Source: RSA11 sp965652565 (GTDB lineage Bacteria; Actinomycetota; Thermoleophilia; Solirubrobacterales; 70-9). From it: 60,474 nucleotides of DNA. Shown one piece after another: positions 43,182 through 52,095 of the stretch; position 1 is the first letter of the stretch; every line of letters begins with the position of its first letter. The notes under the pieces are model-generated. The model saw only the letters and a list, made by a program, of their open reading frames with translations. It ran no database searches and was not told where the DNA came from. Where the stretch lies: positions 1 through 60,474 of the forward strand of contig CBFGWL010000006.1 of the NCBI GenBank assembly GCA_965652565.1. The letters are read 5' to 3'. The position numbers and the translations under genes are program-made.

Positions 43182-44201
43182 TCAGCCCGCCGCGGCCTGC
43201 TCGGCGGCAGCCTCGACCGCGTCGCCCGAGCGGCCAGCCCAGTGCGCCTCGGGCGAGGGCGGCGTGTCGCGCAGGTACCACTCGGCGTCGAGGGCGCCCA
43301 TGCAGCCGGTGCCGGCGGCGGTGATCGCCTGCCGGTAGGTGTGGTCGACGAGGTCGCCGACGGCGAAGACGCCCGCGAGGTTCGTGCGCGTCGACTTGCC
43401 CTCGGTGACCACGTAGCCCTCCGCGTCGGTCTCGACCTGGTCGCGGACGAGCTCGGAGCGCGGGATGTGGCCGATCGCGACGAAGGCGCCGCCAACCGCG
43501 AGCTCCTCCGTCTCGCCGGTCTCGGCGTGGCGCAGGCGCACGGCGCTCAGCTTGCCGCCCTCGCCGCCGCCCACGAACTCCTCGACGACGTACGGCGTCT
43601 TGAACTCGATGTTGGGCACGGCGCGAGCGCGCTCGAGCATGATCTGCGACGCGCGAAACTCGTCGCGGCGATGCACGATCGTGAGCTTGGAGGCGTACTT
43701 CGCGACGAACATCGCGTCCTCCATGGCGGAGTCGCCGCCGCCGATCACGACGACCTCCTCGCCGCCGAAGAAGGCACCGTCGCAGACGCCGCAGGTGGAG
43801 ACGCCGCGGCCGGCGAGCTCGCGCTCGCCCGGGACGCCCAGGCGCCGCGGCTCAGCGCCCATCGCGAGGATCACGGCCTTGGCGACGTACTCGTCGTCGC
43901 CGACGAAGACGTGGTGCAGGCCGCCGTCGGAGAGCTCGAGGCGGGTCGCGTCGTCGGTGATGAAGCGGGTGCCGAAGCGCTCGGCCTGGGCGCGGAAGTC
44001 GTTCATCATCGCGGGGCCCATGACGCCCTCGGGGTAGCCCGGGTAGTTCTCGACGTCGGTCGTGTTCTGCAGCTGGCCGCCCCACTGAAAGCCCTCGATG
44101 ACGAGCGGCTCGAGGTTGGCGCGGGCGCTGTAGAGCGCGGCCGTGTAGCCGGCGGGTCCGCCGCCGACGATGATCAGGTTTTCGATGCGCTTGTCGTTCA
44201 C
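43182..44201 (-). CDS. trxB: Thioredoxin reductase
   Basis: The 339-residue flavoprotein has FAD motif IIVGGGPAGYTAALYSARANL, redox pair CGVC (Cys137 and Cys140, where most have CATC), NADPH motif VVVIGGGDSAMEDAMFVAKYA, and C-terminal FAVGDLVDHTYRQAITAAGTGC. I start at the GTG at 44201, with GAGAGGGG upstream; the frame runs further but is not TrxB-like. A Cys occurs in the FAD-terminal GTGCMGALDAE. It is transcribed 51 bases after the flippase-like gene. No thioredoxin gene is adjacent. Confidence 0.93.
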   Translation of the reverse strand: MNDKRIENLIIVGGGPAGYTAALYSARANLEPLVIEGFQWGGQLQNTTDVENYPGYPEGVMGPAMMNDFRAQAERFGTRFITDDATRLELSDGGLHHVFVGDDEYVAKAVILAMGAEPRRLGVPGERELAGRGVSTCGVCDGAFFGGEEVVVIGGGDSAMEDAMFVAKYASKLTIVHRRDEFRASQIMLERARAVPNIEFKTPYVVEEFVGGGEGGKLSAVRLRHAETGETEELAVGGAFVAIGHIPRSELVRDQVETDAEGYVVTEGKSTRTNLAGVFAVGDLVDHTYRQAITAAGTGCMGALDAEWYLRDTPPSPEAHWAGRSGDAVEAAAEQAAAG

Positions 44202-44252
44202 TGAGTGGCCCCTCTCAAATCCTTCTGCTCGGGCGCTCGCACCCGCAAACAA

Positions 44253-45428
44253 TCATACTTTACTTTCTGAAGTAATGGCGTGGAATCCCGTGCCGGGCAG
44301 GGACTCCGCTGCGTCCGTGCCCACCGGGGCGTGGCGGCGTTCCTCCTCCCAGCGCTGCACGGTGCGGCGGAGCTGGAAGAAAGCCACGATCCCGGGCGGG
44401 ATCGGCAGCCAGAACGCGATCAGCCGGTAGCAGAGCACCGCGGCGATCACCGCCGAGCTCGGCAAGCCGAACAGGACGAAGGTACCGATCATCCCGGCGT
44501 CCACGGGACCAACCCCGCTCGGCGACGGGATCAGGTTCGCGAACATCCCGACGAAGAAGCCCTGCACGACGACCGCGCCGGACACCTCGACGTCGAACGC
44601 CTTGAACGACGCCCAGAGGATCGCGATGTTGGCCGCCCAGAACCCGATGGCGCCGGCCACGGCCAGCCCCCCACGCGAGGGCGAGCGCACGAACTCGATC
44701 GCCAGCCGCGTGCCGGTCGCGGCCGTCGCGGGCACCGTGGCCAGGCGCACGGCGATGCGGCCCCAGCGCGTGTCCGGCGAGGAGCGCGCGAGCCGGCGCT
44801 CGACGTCCTCGGGGATGAGCGCGAGCAGCAGGAAGAGGACGACGACCCCGCCCGCGATCGCCGCGGGGACGATCGTGAGGCCCACGGGCGCGTTCCCGGC
44901 GAGCACGCCGGTGCGCAGCAGGACGCCGTCGATGATCAGCGTGAACATGTAGACGGCGTAGAGCAGGACGAGGAACGCCACCATGCGCGCCGCCGATTGC
45001 CGGCGCGGCATCCCCGCCTTGCGCAGCGCCCAGTAGGTCAGGACCAGACCCCCCGCCCCACCGGCCGAGAACAGGCGCGTCGCCGCGAGGCCGGCCATCG
45101 TGATCTGGTAGCTCTCGCTCCAGCGCAGCTGCAACGTCCGCTCGCCGACCACGCCCCGGAAGAGCGCGACGTAGGAGAAGAACATGAGCACGCTGCACGC
45201 AAGCGCGACCGCGATCCAGGTCTCGTCGCCGCGACCCATCCGCTTGAGGCCGTCCTCGACGCCCACGAGCTGCGGCAGCAGCACGTAGATCGCCAGGACG
45301 AGCAGGAGAACGGCGATCGCGCTCTGGGTCAGGCGCCTTCGATCGGCGAAGAAGGAAGGCTCGGAATCCTCGGAGTCGACGTCGTTGTCGTCCGCTTGAT
45401 CGAGCGCGTCTCGGTCAGGCTTCGACAT
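44253..45428 (-). CDS. Lysylphosphatidylglycerol-synthase-TM-like flippase (UPF0104/YbhN type)
   Basis: The 391 residues have an acidic N-terminal cytoplasmic segment (about 35) and then some eight membrane helices. The family sequence patterns include LRWSESYQITMAGLAATRLF with SAGGAGG, and FFVGMFANLIPSPSGVGPVDAGMIG. Only the TM half of MprF is present; there is no lysyl transferase domain, so a lipid-flipping role is inferred. I start at the ATG at 45428, because the frame upstream merely shadows the PAP2 gene. Confidence 0.85.
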   Translation of the reverse strand: MSKPDRDALDQADDNDVDSEDSEPSFFADRRRLTQSAIAVLLLVLAIYVLLPQLVGVEDGLKRMGRGDETWIAVALACSVLMFFSYVALFRGVVGERTLQLRWSESYQITMAGLAATRLFSAGGAGGLVLTYWALRKAGMPRRQSAARMVAFLVLLYAVYMFTLIIDGVLLRTGVLAGNAPVGLTIVPAAIAGGVVVLFLLLALIPEDVERRLARSSPDTRWGRIAVRLATVPATAATGTRLAIEFVRSPSRGGLAVAGAIGFWAANIAILWASFKAFDVEVSGAVVVQGFFVGMFANLIPSPSGVGPVDAGMIGTFVLFGLPSSAVIAAVLCYRLIAFWLPIPPGIVAFFQLRRTVQRWEEERRHAPVGTDAAESLPGTGFHAITSESKV

Positions 45429-45451
45429 CCGCGCGAATACTCGCAGGCGCG

Positions 45452-46408
45452 TCAGCCGTTCGCGATGCGCTCGAGCCGCTGGAGGACCCGGTTGATTGCC
45501 AGGACCGCGGGCTCCCCCAAACGCTCGCCGCGCCGCACGGCACCGACCAGCGCCGCGCCGGCGGCGAGATCGGTCACGTAGTGCTCGCCGAGGTAGACGA
45601 GCGCGAAGCCGAGCGTGAACGTGTAGATGAACCCCGCCACCCCCGCGGCGGTGTCCGTCTCCGCCAGCAGCAACGCAGCCATCAGCGAGCTGCCGAAGTG
45701 CAAGGAAGGCATCGCCGCCCACGGGTTCCCGCCGAAGGAGTCATAGAGGTAGGGCCACGCCGGGCCCCACACGTCCTCGCCCACATCCACCATGAGCCGG
45801 CGCACCTCCTCCTCTGCGAAGCCGTGCTCGGACGCCCACCAGGGCGGCGCGGTGGGCACCGCGAAGTACAGGGCGCAACCGACGTCGTAGGTGGCCGCCA
45901 TCTGCCGGGCGGCGCGCGGGAAGCGGGCCTCGTCCCGCCAGAGGATGTAGAGGAGGCTGAGGTGCGGGACCAAGAACCACGCCCAGTGCACGACCGAGAG
46001 CGCGCGGTCCAGGAGGGTCGGGTTCTCCGGGTGCGCGAGCGCCCGCTGCAGGCGTGCGTTGGGCAGCACGCCGCCCCCGATGCGCCGGTCGATCTTGATC
46101 GGGTAGTCGATGCGCAGCCGGCGGCGCAGGGCATCGGGATCGTCGTAGGGGATCTCGTGGGCGGCGGTAAAGCCCCACATCTGCAGGGCGTAGAGCGCCA
46201 CGTCGCGCTTGCGCGTGCGCGGGCGCAGCACGGCGAGGGCTGGTGGCCCCGCGACCGCTGCGGCGACGCTCACCGCCGGCTTCGCCTTGAGGCGCCGGCG
46301 AAAAGCCGGGACGATGATGGACGCGGCGACGGCGGCGCCGGCGCCGATCCTGACCGCAGTGCGCAGGGCCGGACTCGGCCGCTTCGTTGGTCGGATGAGC
46401 CGGCGCAA
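45452..46408 (-). CDS. PAP2-superfamily membrane phosphatase / inositolphosphotransferase-like
   Basis: The 318 residues contain about six helices and the PAP2 signature split as NPWAAMPSLHFGSSLMAA and YLGEHYVTDLAAGAALVGA, with the two catalytic His and the Asp. WFLVPHLSLLYILWRDEARF and APPWWASEHG are typical of the Aur1/Ipt1-like group that transfers phospho-head groups or dephosphorylates lipids. The TTG start has TATACT nine bases upstream. It precedes the flippase-like gene by 23 bases. Confidence 0.85.
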   Translation of the reverse strand: MRRLIRPTKRPSPALRTAVRIGAGAAVAASIIVPAFRRRLKAKPAVSVAAAVAGPPALAVLRPRTRKRDVALYALQMWGFTAAHEIPYDDPDALRRRLRIDYPIKIDRRIGGGVLPNARLQRALAHPENPTLLDRALSVVHWAWFLVPHLSLLYILWRDEARFPRAARQMAATYDVGCALYFAVPTAPPWWASEHGFAEEEVRRLMVDVGEDVWGPAWPYLYDSFGGNPWAAMPSLHFGSSLMAALLLAETDTAAGVAGFIYTFTLGFALVYLGEHYVTDLAAGAALVGAVRRGERLGEPAVLAINRVLQRLERIANG

Positions 46409-46440
46409 TGCGCGGCGAGTATAGGAAGCGCCGGCCTCGC

Positions 46441-49272
46441 TCAGCGGACCCGGAAGCGCTTGGCGGCACGCGCCGTGTTGCCCGCCCCGTCGGTCGCGCG
46501 CACGACGACCCGGTGGCGGCCGGGCTTCAGGTTGCGCAGCAGGTTCACCCGTTTCGCCGGCCGCCAGCGCCGCCCCAGCCGGTATTCGACGCGGGCGATC
46601 CCGCTCGCGTCGCGGGCGCGCACCCGCAGCCGGGCCTTGCGGCCGGCGCGACGGAGCTTGACGGTGAGCTTGGGCGCGACCCGGTCCTGGGCGATCGGCT
46701 CGGGCTCCTCAACAGGCGGCTGCGGGTCGGGCTGCGGATCCGGCTCGGGCTCGGGTTCCGGGTCCGGCGTGGGTTCGGGCTCCGGTTCGGGATCGGGCTC
46801 GGGCTGGGGGTGCGGCTGCGGCTCAGGGGTCGGCTCGGGCTCCGGATCCGCTCCCGGTCCAGGTGAGCCCACAGGCGGTGGCTCCGCAGCGGGATCCTCG
46901 TCCGGCGTTGCCCCGCAGACGGGCAGGGGATCCTCGGGAGCCGCCTCGGCGCCCCGGCCGGTGAACGTCGCGGCCGTCTGCGCGAACGCGGCACCCGCCG
47001 GGTAGAGCTCGCGGCTCACGGGGTCGGCGATGCCGAAGTGCTCCCAGGGATTGTCGGGATCGGCCTCGCCGGTGGTCCAGGCGTGCGCGAAGACGCCCGC
47101 GACGCCGCAGTCGCTGCGCGCGGCGCGGGCAGCGAAGCCCGCGTAGAGCTCGGCGCGCTCCTGCGGCGAGAGCGCGCCCTCCCCAGCGCGCGGCGCGCCG
47201 TAGCCCAGATACAGACGGGCGCCTGGCGCGAGCACGTCCAGGGTGGCGCGCAGGTCGGCGAGGAGCCCATCGAGTTCCTCGGCCGATCGCGAGCGCTCCG
47301 CCATCACGTACACGGCGTCGATGTTGTTCTGCAGCTCGGGCCGGGCGATCACCATCCCGAACAAGAACTGCGCGGCGGAGCCGAGTTCGCCCTCCTCGGC
47401 GAGGCTGATGACCGCCTCGGCGTCCGGGTCGACGCCCCGCAGCGCCGCGCGTGCGGCCAGGTACGCGTCGGCGTAGTCGCCCGGCGACACCGCGCCACCC
47501 GGGGCGAGGTGCGGGGAGTTGGCGTGGTGCCAGATCTCGTACGAGCGCACCGCGTGGCGCGCGTCGACGTGGCCGTTCTCGCGCCACAGCTTGCCGCCGA
47601 CGCCGTAGCGCTCGGCGAAGCGGCGCATGAAGTCCGCGTACGCGCCGGCGAAGCCCGCGCCGGAGGGCGACCACGCAGGCTCCGCGCCGAAGGAGGGCCG
47701 CAGCCCGATGCCGTGCTCCGCCATGTTCAGCGCGATCCGATCGAGCCAGCGCCAGCGGGCGGCCTCCGCGTAGCCCGGGTCGCTGGGCGAGAGCGGCTCG
47801 AGGTGCGCCCATTCCAGCCGCTGGCGCAGCGTGCCGATCTGCGCGGCGGCGACCGCGCTGAACTCACCGTCGAGCCGCGTGAAGTCCGCGGGCAGCTGCA
47901 CGATGTTCGCCCCGAAGAACTCGTCGGGAACGACGGCCGCGTGCGGGCGCTCGGGCTCCGGCTCGGGCTCCGGCTGCGTGCCATCCCCGCCGCGCTCGGG
48001 GTCGAACGGGTAGTCGTCGAGCTCGTCGGGCACCCCGTCACGGTCGCGATCGGCGACGCGGTCCGCGCCACACGCCGCCACGGTGGCGCGCGGCGGCGCC
48101 TGCTCCAGACGGCCCTCGAACAGCGCAACCTGCTCGACGTACGCGCGGCCGGACGGCAGCAACCGCCCCGTGATCGGGTCCGTGATGCCCCACCAGTGCT
48201 CAGGATTGAGCGGATCGATCCCGGGCGTCTGCCAGGTGTGCGCGGCGATCGCGTCGATGTCGCAGTTCGTGCGCGCGAGCTGGTTCGTCATCGTCGTGTA
48301 GTTGCTCTTGCGCAGCAGCTCGTCGAGCGCGCCCTGCAGGATCCCCGTGCGCCAGCCGAACTCGGTCAGCGTGATCGATGCGTCGCCAAGGCCGGCCTCG
48401 TCCATGCGATGCCGCAGGGAGCTGATCATCGAGAGGTTGATCGTGGGATCGACGTCGTATGGGTGGAACGCGACCGCGCCGAGCTCGGTGCGCAGCTCCG
48501 GCCGCGCCTCGACCGCCTGGCGCAGGAAGGTCTCCGCCGGGATCCCGCGCAAGGTGTCCTCGTAGTAGGTGAGGTCCTGGAGCGCCGCGAGCCCGCCGAA
48601 GATCACGTGGGCGCGCGGGTCGGCCGCGTGGATGGCGCCGGCGGCCTCCGCGACCATGTCGGCGAAGAGCTCGGGGTTGGGCTCCGGGCACCAGAAGCCG
48701 TTCCAGTTGGGCTCGTTCCAGATCTCGACCCGGGTGATCGGCACCGCCGGGAGATCGGGACGCTCCGCCCAGAACGAGCCGCCGCGGCCGTAGCGCTCGA
48801 TGACCGCGCGCACGAAGCCCGCGTAGTCATCGATGCGGTCCTGCGCGAGTTCGGCGACGCGCCCGCAGCCGCGCTCGGCCGCCCCGGGCGACGCGGCCCA
48901 GCCCGGCGTCGCCATGGGGACGGCCATCAGCTCCATGCCGCGCTGCGCCATCGCCGCGACGAGCTCGTCGGCCTCGCCCCAGCGGTAGGTGTGGGTCCCG
49001 CCGCGCGGCGCCTGCGGCTCGATCTCCGGCCAGCCGAGCTCGATGCGCGCCCAGTCGAGCCCGGCGTCGCGCATGCCGTCCAGCTGCACGTTGCGCTGCG
49101 CGTCGCGGTTCTGGACGCTCAGCGACCAGAGGCCCGTCGCGCTCACGCCAAAGAAGGTCTCCGGGACGCGCGGCTCGTGAGCCTGCGCGGGCGCCGCGGC
49201 TGGACGGGCGAGCGCTCCGGCTGCGAAAGCCAGGACGAGCGCAAGAAAAACTGGCAGGCGGACGCCGAGCAC
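46441..49272 (-). CDS. Secreted tandem glycoside-hydrolase-fold protein, second copy degenerate
   Basis: The 943-residue protein (GTG start at 49272 after AGAGGTGAAGGG) has a signal peptide and then two clan-A TIM-barrel repeats. Copy 1 (about 35-400) has acid/base Glu187 in EIWNEPNWNGFW and nucleophile Glu304 in TLTEFGWRTG. Copy 2 (about 448-775) repeats the framework but reads EIWHHANS and LYLGYGAPRAG, so both catalytic Glu are gone. A Ca-type DRDRDGVPDELDDYPFDPE linker separates the copies. A long Pro-Glu repeat linker and an Ig-like basic C-terminus follow. It probably cleaves or binds a polysaccharide; substrate unknown. Confidence 0.82.
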   Translation of the reverse strand: MLGVRLPVFLALVLAFAAGALARPAAAPAQAHEPRVPETFFGVSATGLWSLSVQNRDAQRNVQLDGMRDAGLDWARIELGWPEIEPQAPRGGTHTYRWGEADELVAAMAQRGMELMAVPMATPGWAASPGAAERGCGRVAELAQDRIDDYAGFVRAVIERYGRGGSFWAERPDLPAVPITRVEIWNEPNWNGFWCPEPNPELFADMVAEAAGAIHAADPRAHVIFGGLAALQDLTYYEDTLRGIPAETFLRQAVEARPELRTELGAVAFHPYDVDPTINLSMISSLRHRMDEAGLGDASITLTEFGWRTGILQGALDELLRKSNYTTMTNQLARTNCDIDAIAAHTWQTPGIDPLNPEHWWGITDPITGRLLPSGRAYVEQVALFEGRLEQAPPRATVAACGADRVADRDRDGVPDELDDYPFDPERGGDGTQPEPEPEPERPHAAVVPDEFFGANIVQLPADFTRLDGEFSAVAAAQIGTLRQRLEWAHLEPLSPSDPGYAEAARWRWLDRIALNMAEHGIGLRPSFGAEPAWSPSGAGFAGAYADFMRRFAERYGVGGKLWRENGHVDARHAVRSYEIWHHANSPHLAPGGAVSPGDYADAYLAARAALRGVDPDAEAVISLAEEGELGSAAQFLFGMVIARPELQNNIDAVYVMAERSRSAEELDGLLADLRATLDVLAPGARLYLGYGAPRAGEGALSPQERAELYAGFAARAARSDCGVAGVFAHAWTTGEADPDNPWEHFGIADPVSRELYPAGAAFAQTAATFTGRGAEAAPEDPLPVCGATPDEDPAAEPPPVGSPGPGADPEPEPTPEPQPHPQPEPDPEPEPEPTPDPEPEPEPDPQPDPQPPVEEPEPIAQDRVAPKLTVKLRRAGRKARLRVRARDASGIARVEYRLGRRWRPAKRVNLLRNLKPGRHRVVVRATDGAGNTARAAKRFRVR

Positions 49273-49436
49273 CCCTTCACCTCTGCGAGTTGGTTGGCGG
49301 ATTGACCGCGGACGTGCCCCACGCGCCCGCACTCATGACATCGGCACAACTCGACGTACCCGCACTGGGGGTCGGGACGCTCGGATAGACGTCCAGAGGA
49401 GCTCTGCGGCGAGCAGCGGCGCCTGCTGCGATTAGA

Positions 49437-50351
49437 ATGGCGCCCGCCTTGAGGCCCTCGAAGATTTTCACCCACGTCGTGCGCCGCGCCCTACCTGTCG
49501 CGGCCGTTGTCATTGGAGTCTTCGCCGCGCCCGCCGCGGCCAATCCACTGGCTCCCGACCCGGCGGCCTCGCCGAACGCCGAGGACATCCGCGTCGCCTA
49601 CTGGGTGACGCTCATCGTCGCAACGATCCTCGCCGTGGCGGTGCTGGGCGCCCTCGCGATGGCGATCCGCCGCTTCCGCGAGCGCCGCGGCGCCGCGCCG
49701 CGCCGCGTGACCGCCGGCCGCGGCGTCACCTTCCGCGTCGCCGGCGCGCTCACCGCCGTCGCGGTCGTCCTCTTCGTGGTCGGCGTCCTCGTCACCGAGT
49801 CGGCCCGCGAGATCGAGCCGACCGGCCCGGCCGGCCTCAGCGCCGAGGCCACGCGCCACGCGCAGGTCGGCGTCACCGGCGTCCCCGAGCCGGCGCCCGG
49901 ATCCGACGAGCCCGTCGCCGGCGCGCCGCTCGAGATCAACGCGATCGGCCAGCAGTGGATGTGGCGCTTCGAGTACCCGGGCGAGCGCGAGGACATCGCC
50001 GAGGTCTTCTCCTACAACGAGCTCGTCGTCCCGGTGGACACCGCGGTGCTCCTCAACATCAGCACCGTCGACGTCATGCACCGCTGGTTCGTCCCGGCCC
50101 TCGGCGGCCAGGTGGACGCGGTGCCCGGGAAGACCACCCAGACTTGGTTCAAGGCCGACCAGCTCGGCCGTTTCCCCGGTCGCTCGACCATGTACTCGGG
50201 CACCGGGTTCCCCGCGATGCGCATCTGGGTGCGGGTCGTGACGGCGGAGGAGTACGAGCAGTACATCGAGCAGCGCGCCGAGGAGCTCACGGAGGCGCAG
50301 AACGCCGTCGATGAGGCAAACCGCGAGGCCGCCGGAGGAGTGAGCGAGTGA
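49437..50351 (+). CDS. Cytochrome oxidase subunit II homologue lacking the CuA cysteines
   Basis: The 304 residues have a signal peptide, two membrane helices (about 52-77 and 100-120), and a cupredoxin domain. QQWMWRFEYPG (electron-entry tryptophan region) and VDVMHRWFVPALGGQVDAVPG are conserved. The CuA loop reads PGRSTMYSGTGFPAM, where a functional site has CxExC...H. Both Cys are Ser (250, 254), the Glu position is Met and the second His is Phe; His215 and Met261 remain. CuA cannot form. It overlaps the next gene (GTGA). A TAGAAT -10-like element overlaps the annotated ATG, so the TTG at 49449 is a possible alternative start. Confidence 0.82.
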   Translation: MAPALRPSKIFTHVVRRALPVAAVVIGVFAAPAAANPLAPDPAASPNAEDIRVAYWVTLIVATILAVAVLGALAMAIRRFRERRGAAPRRVTAGRGVTFRVAGALTAVAVVLFVVGVLVTESAREIEPTGPAGLSAEATRHAQVGVTGVPEPAPGSDEPVAGAPLEINAIGQQWMWRFEYPGEREDIAEVFSYNELVVPVDTAVLLNISTVDVMHRWFVPALGGQVDAVPGKTTQTWFKADQLGRFPGRSTMYSGTGFPAMRIWVRVVTAEEYEQYIEQRAEELTEAQNAVDEANREAAGGVSE

Positions 50352-52090
50352 CCACCCAGACCAGCACTGAGCCGCGTCCCGAGCTCGTCACCCGCGAGGT
50401 CCCGGGCCCGCGCTATCCCTGGCTCGACGCCGCTTCGAGCAGCGACCACAAGGCCGTCGCGAAGCTCTATCTCGGCACGGCGCTTACCTTCCTCGCCGTC
50501 GCCGGCCTGCTCTTCGCGCTCACGCGCCTGCAGCTCATCGTGCCCGACAACACGATGATCCAGCCGGAGATCTTCTACCGCCTGCTCTCCGCGCTGCAGG
50601 TGAGCGCGGTCGTGCTCTTCGCGGTGCCGCTCTTCCTCGGGCTGATCGGCTACATCGTCCCGCTGCAGATCGGGGCCCGCGGCGTCGCGCTCCCGCGCCT
50701 GAACCAGCTCTCCTACTGGCTGTATGCGGTGGGCGCGCTCACGATCTTCGCGAGCTTTCTGTACGCGGTGCCGGAGAACCCCCTCGCCCCCTTCGCGCCG
50801 CTCTCCTACCAGGAGTACTCGCCTACCAACGGCGTCGACGCGTGGATCGCCGGCGTCGGGCTCGTCGTGCTGGGCTTCGTGTGCTGGGCGATCAACATGA
50901 TCGTCACGCTGCACACCATGCGGGCGCCGGGGATGGCCTGGCGGCGCGCCCCGATCTTCAGCTGGGCGGCTGCGGCGATCAGCTACCTGCTGGTCGTGAT
51001 CGGCCCGGTGATGCTCGCGGCGCTCACCATGCTGATGGTCGACCGCCGCTTCGACGGCCACTTCTTCAACGCGCTGGAGGGCGGCTCACCGCTGCTCTTC
51101 GCGCACCTGACCTGGATCTTCTTCACCGGCGTCCACGCCATCATCGTGATCGGCGCGGCCGGCGCGATCTCCGAGATCATCCCGACCTTCGCGCGCAAGC
51201 CGCTGTTCAGCCGCCGCGCCGTGGCGGGCTCGCTCGTCGCGATCGCGGTGCTCAGCCTCTTCGCCTACGCGCAGAACCTCTACACGGCGCCGCTTTCGCT
51301 CGGCGTGCACTACGCGACGATGGTCGCCGCGCTGGCGCTGCTGGTCCCGGTCGGGCTGATCCTCTTCAACTGGGTCGCGACCCTCTGGGACGGCTCGATC
51401 GCCATCCGCGCGCCGCTCGCGCTGGCGGCGGGGGCGATCGTCCTCCTCGTGATCGGCCTGGCCGGTGAGCTCATGACCGCTGTCATGCCGGTCGGCTGGC
51501 AGCTCGAGAACACGACCGCCGCGCAGGCCGACACGATCATGGTCCTGCTGGGCGGCACGGTGCTCGGCGGGTTCGCCGCTCTGCACTACTGGCTGCCGAA
51601 GATCACCGGCCGCGCCGTGGGCGAGGGCCTCGCCAAGGCGGCCGCGAGCCTGATCGTCGCCGGCGCCCTCGTGTTCTGGCTCTGCATGGCGCTCGCCGGG
51701 CTGGAGGGCCAGTCGGTCGACCTCTACCGGTTCTTCGAGGGCCAGGGCCTGAACGCGTACAATCTCTTCGGCTCGCTCGGCGCCTTCCTGCTCGCGCTCG
51801 GCGTCATGCTCGAGCTCGGCAACCTCGCCTACTCGTACAACAACGGGCGCCGCGTCGGCCACGACCCGTGGGGCGGCAGCACGCTCGAGTGGTTCGCGCT
51901 CTCGCCCCCGCCGCCGCACAACTTCGACGCGGTTCCCGACGTCCGCAGCGCCGAGCCGCTGCGCGACATCCGCGAGGCCGTGCGCGCCCGCGAGCAGGCG
52001 TACGTCCCGCCGCGGCCGCTGCCCCGTTCCGAGGCTCCGGCCGCCGCCAGCGGGGCCGCATCGGCAGACGACGGGCCCTCAGTAGCCTGA
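50348..52090 (+). CDS. Heme-copper oxidase subunit I homologue without heme or copper ligands
   Basis: The 580-residue protein aligns without gaps to the window's functional CtaD over helices 6-10 and at the C-terminal signature (DPWGGSTLEWFALSPPPPHN). Every cofactor ligand is replaced. The helix II heme His is Leu83, the CuB His of HPxVY is Thr260 with the cross-linking Tyr as Ala264, and the HH pair is Gln309-Asn310. The helix X ligands are Asp395 (a3) and Ile397 (a), and the K-channel Lys is Arg354. About 12-13 membrane helices remain, with the N-terminal SSDHKAVAKLYLG motif. It is an intact frame, not a pseudogene by sequence. GTG start overlaps the subunit II homologue. Role unknown. Confidence 0.85.
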   Translation: MTTQTSTEPRPELVTREVPGPRYPWLDAASSSDHKAVAKLYLGTALTFLAVAGLLFALTRLQLIVPDNTMIQPEIFYRLLSALQVSAVVLFAVPLFLGLIGYIVPLQIGARGVALPRLNQLSYWLYAVGALTIFASFLYAVPENPLAPFAPLSYQEYSPTNGVDAWIAGVGLVVLGFVCWAINMIVTLHTMRAPGMAWRRAPIFSWAAAAISYLLVVIGPVMLAALTMLMVDRRFDGHFFNALEGGSPLLFAHLTWIFFTGVHAIIVIGAAGAISEIIPTFARKPLFSRRAVAGSLVAIAVLSLFAYAQNLYTAPLSLGVHYATMVAALALLVPVGLILFNWVATLWDGSIAIRAPLALAAGAIVLLVIGLAGELMTAVMPVGWQLENTTAAQADTIMVLLGGTVLGGFAALHYWLPKITGRAVGEGLAKAAASLIVAGALVFWLCMALAGLEGQSVDLYRFFEGQGLNAYNLFGSLGAFLLALGVMLELGNLAYSYNNGRRVGHDPWGGSTLEWFALSPPPPHNFDAVPDVRSAEPLRDIREAVRAREQAYVPPRPLPRSEAPAAASGAASADDGPSVA

Positions 52091-52095
52091 TCGCC

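Noticed and set aside
46690..46860. Repetitive GGCTCGGG-type DNA considered as a repeat array or CRISPR-like tract
   Set aside because: It simply encodes the Pro-Glu stalk of the glycoside-hydrolase-like protein; no regular spacer structure. No CRISPR array or cas gene occurs anywhere in the window.
49437..52090. Ligand-free oxidase pair as decayed pseudogenes
   Set aside because: Both frames are full length, overlap precisely, keep GC-rich codon use and conserve structural signatures, and substitutions are not stop codons or frameshifts. Maintained selection is more likely, though this is an inference.
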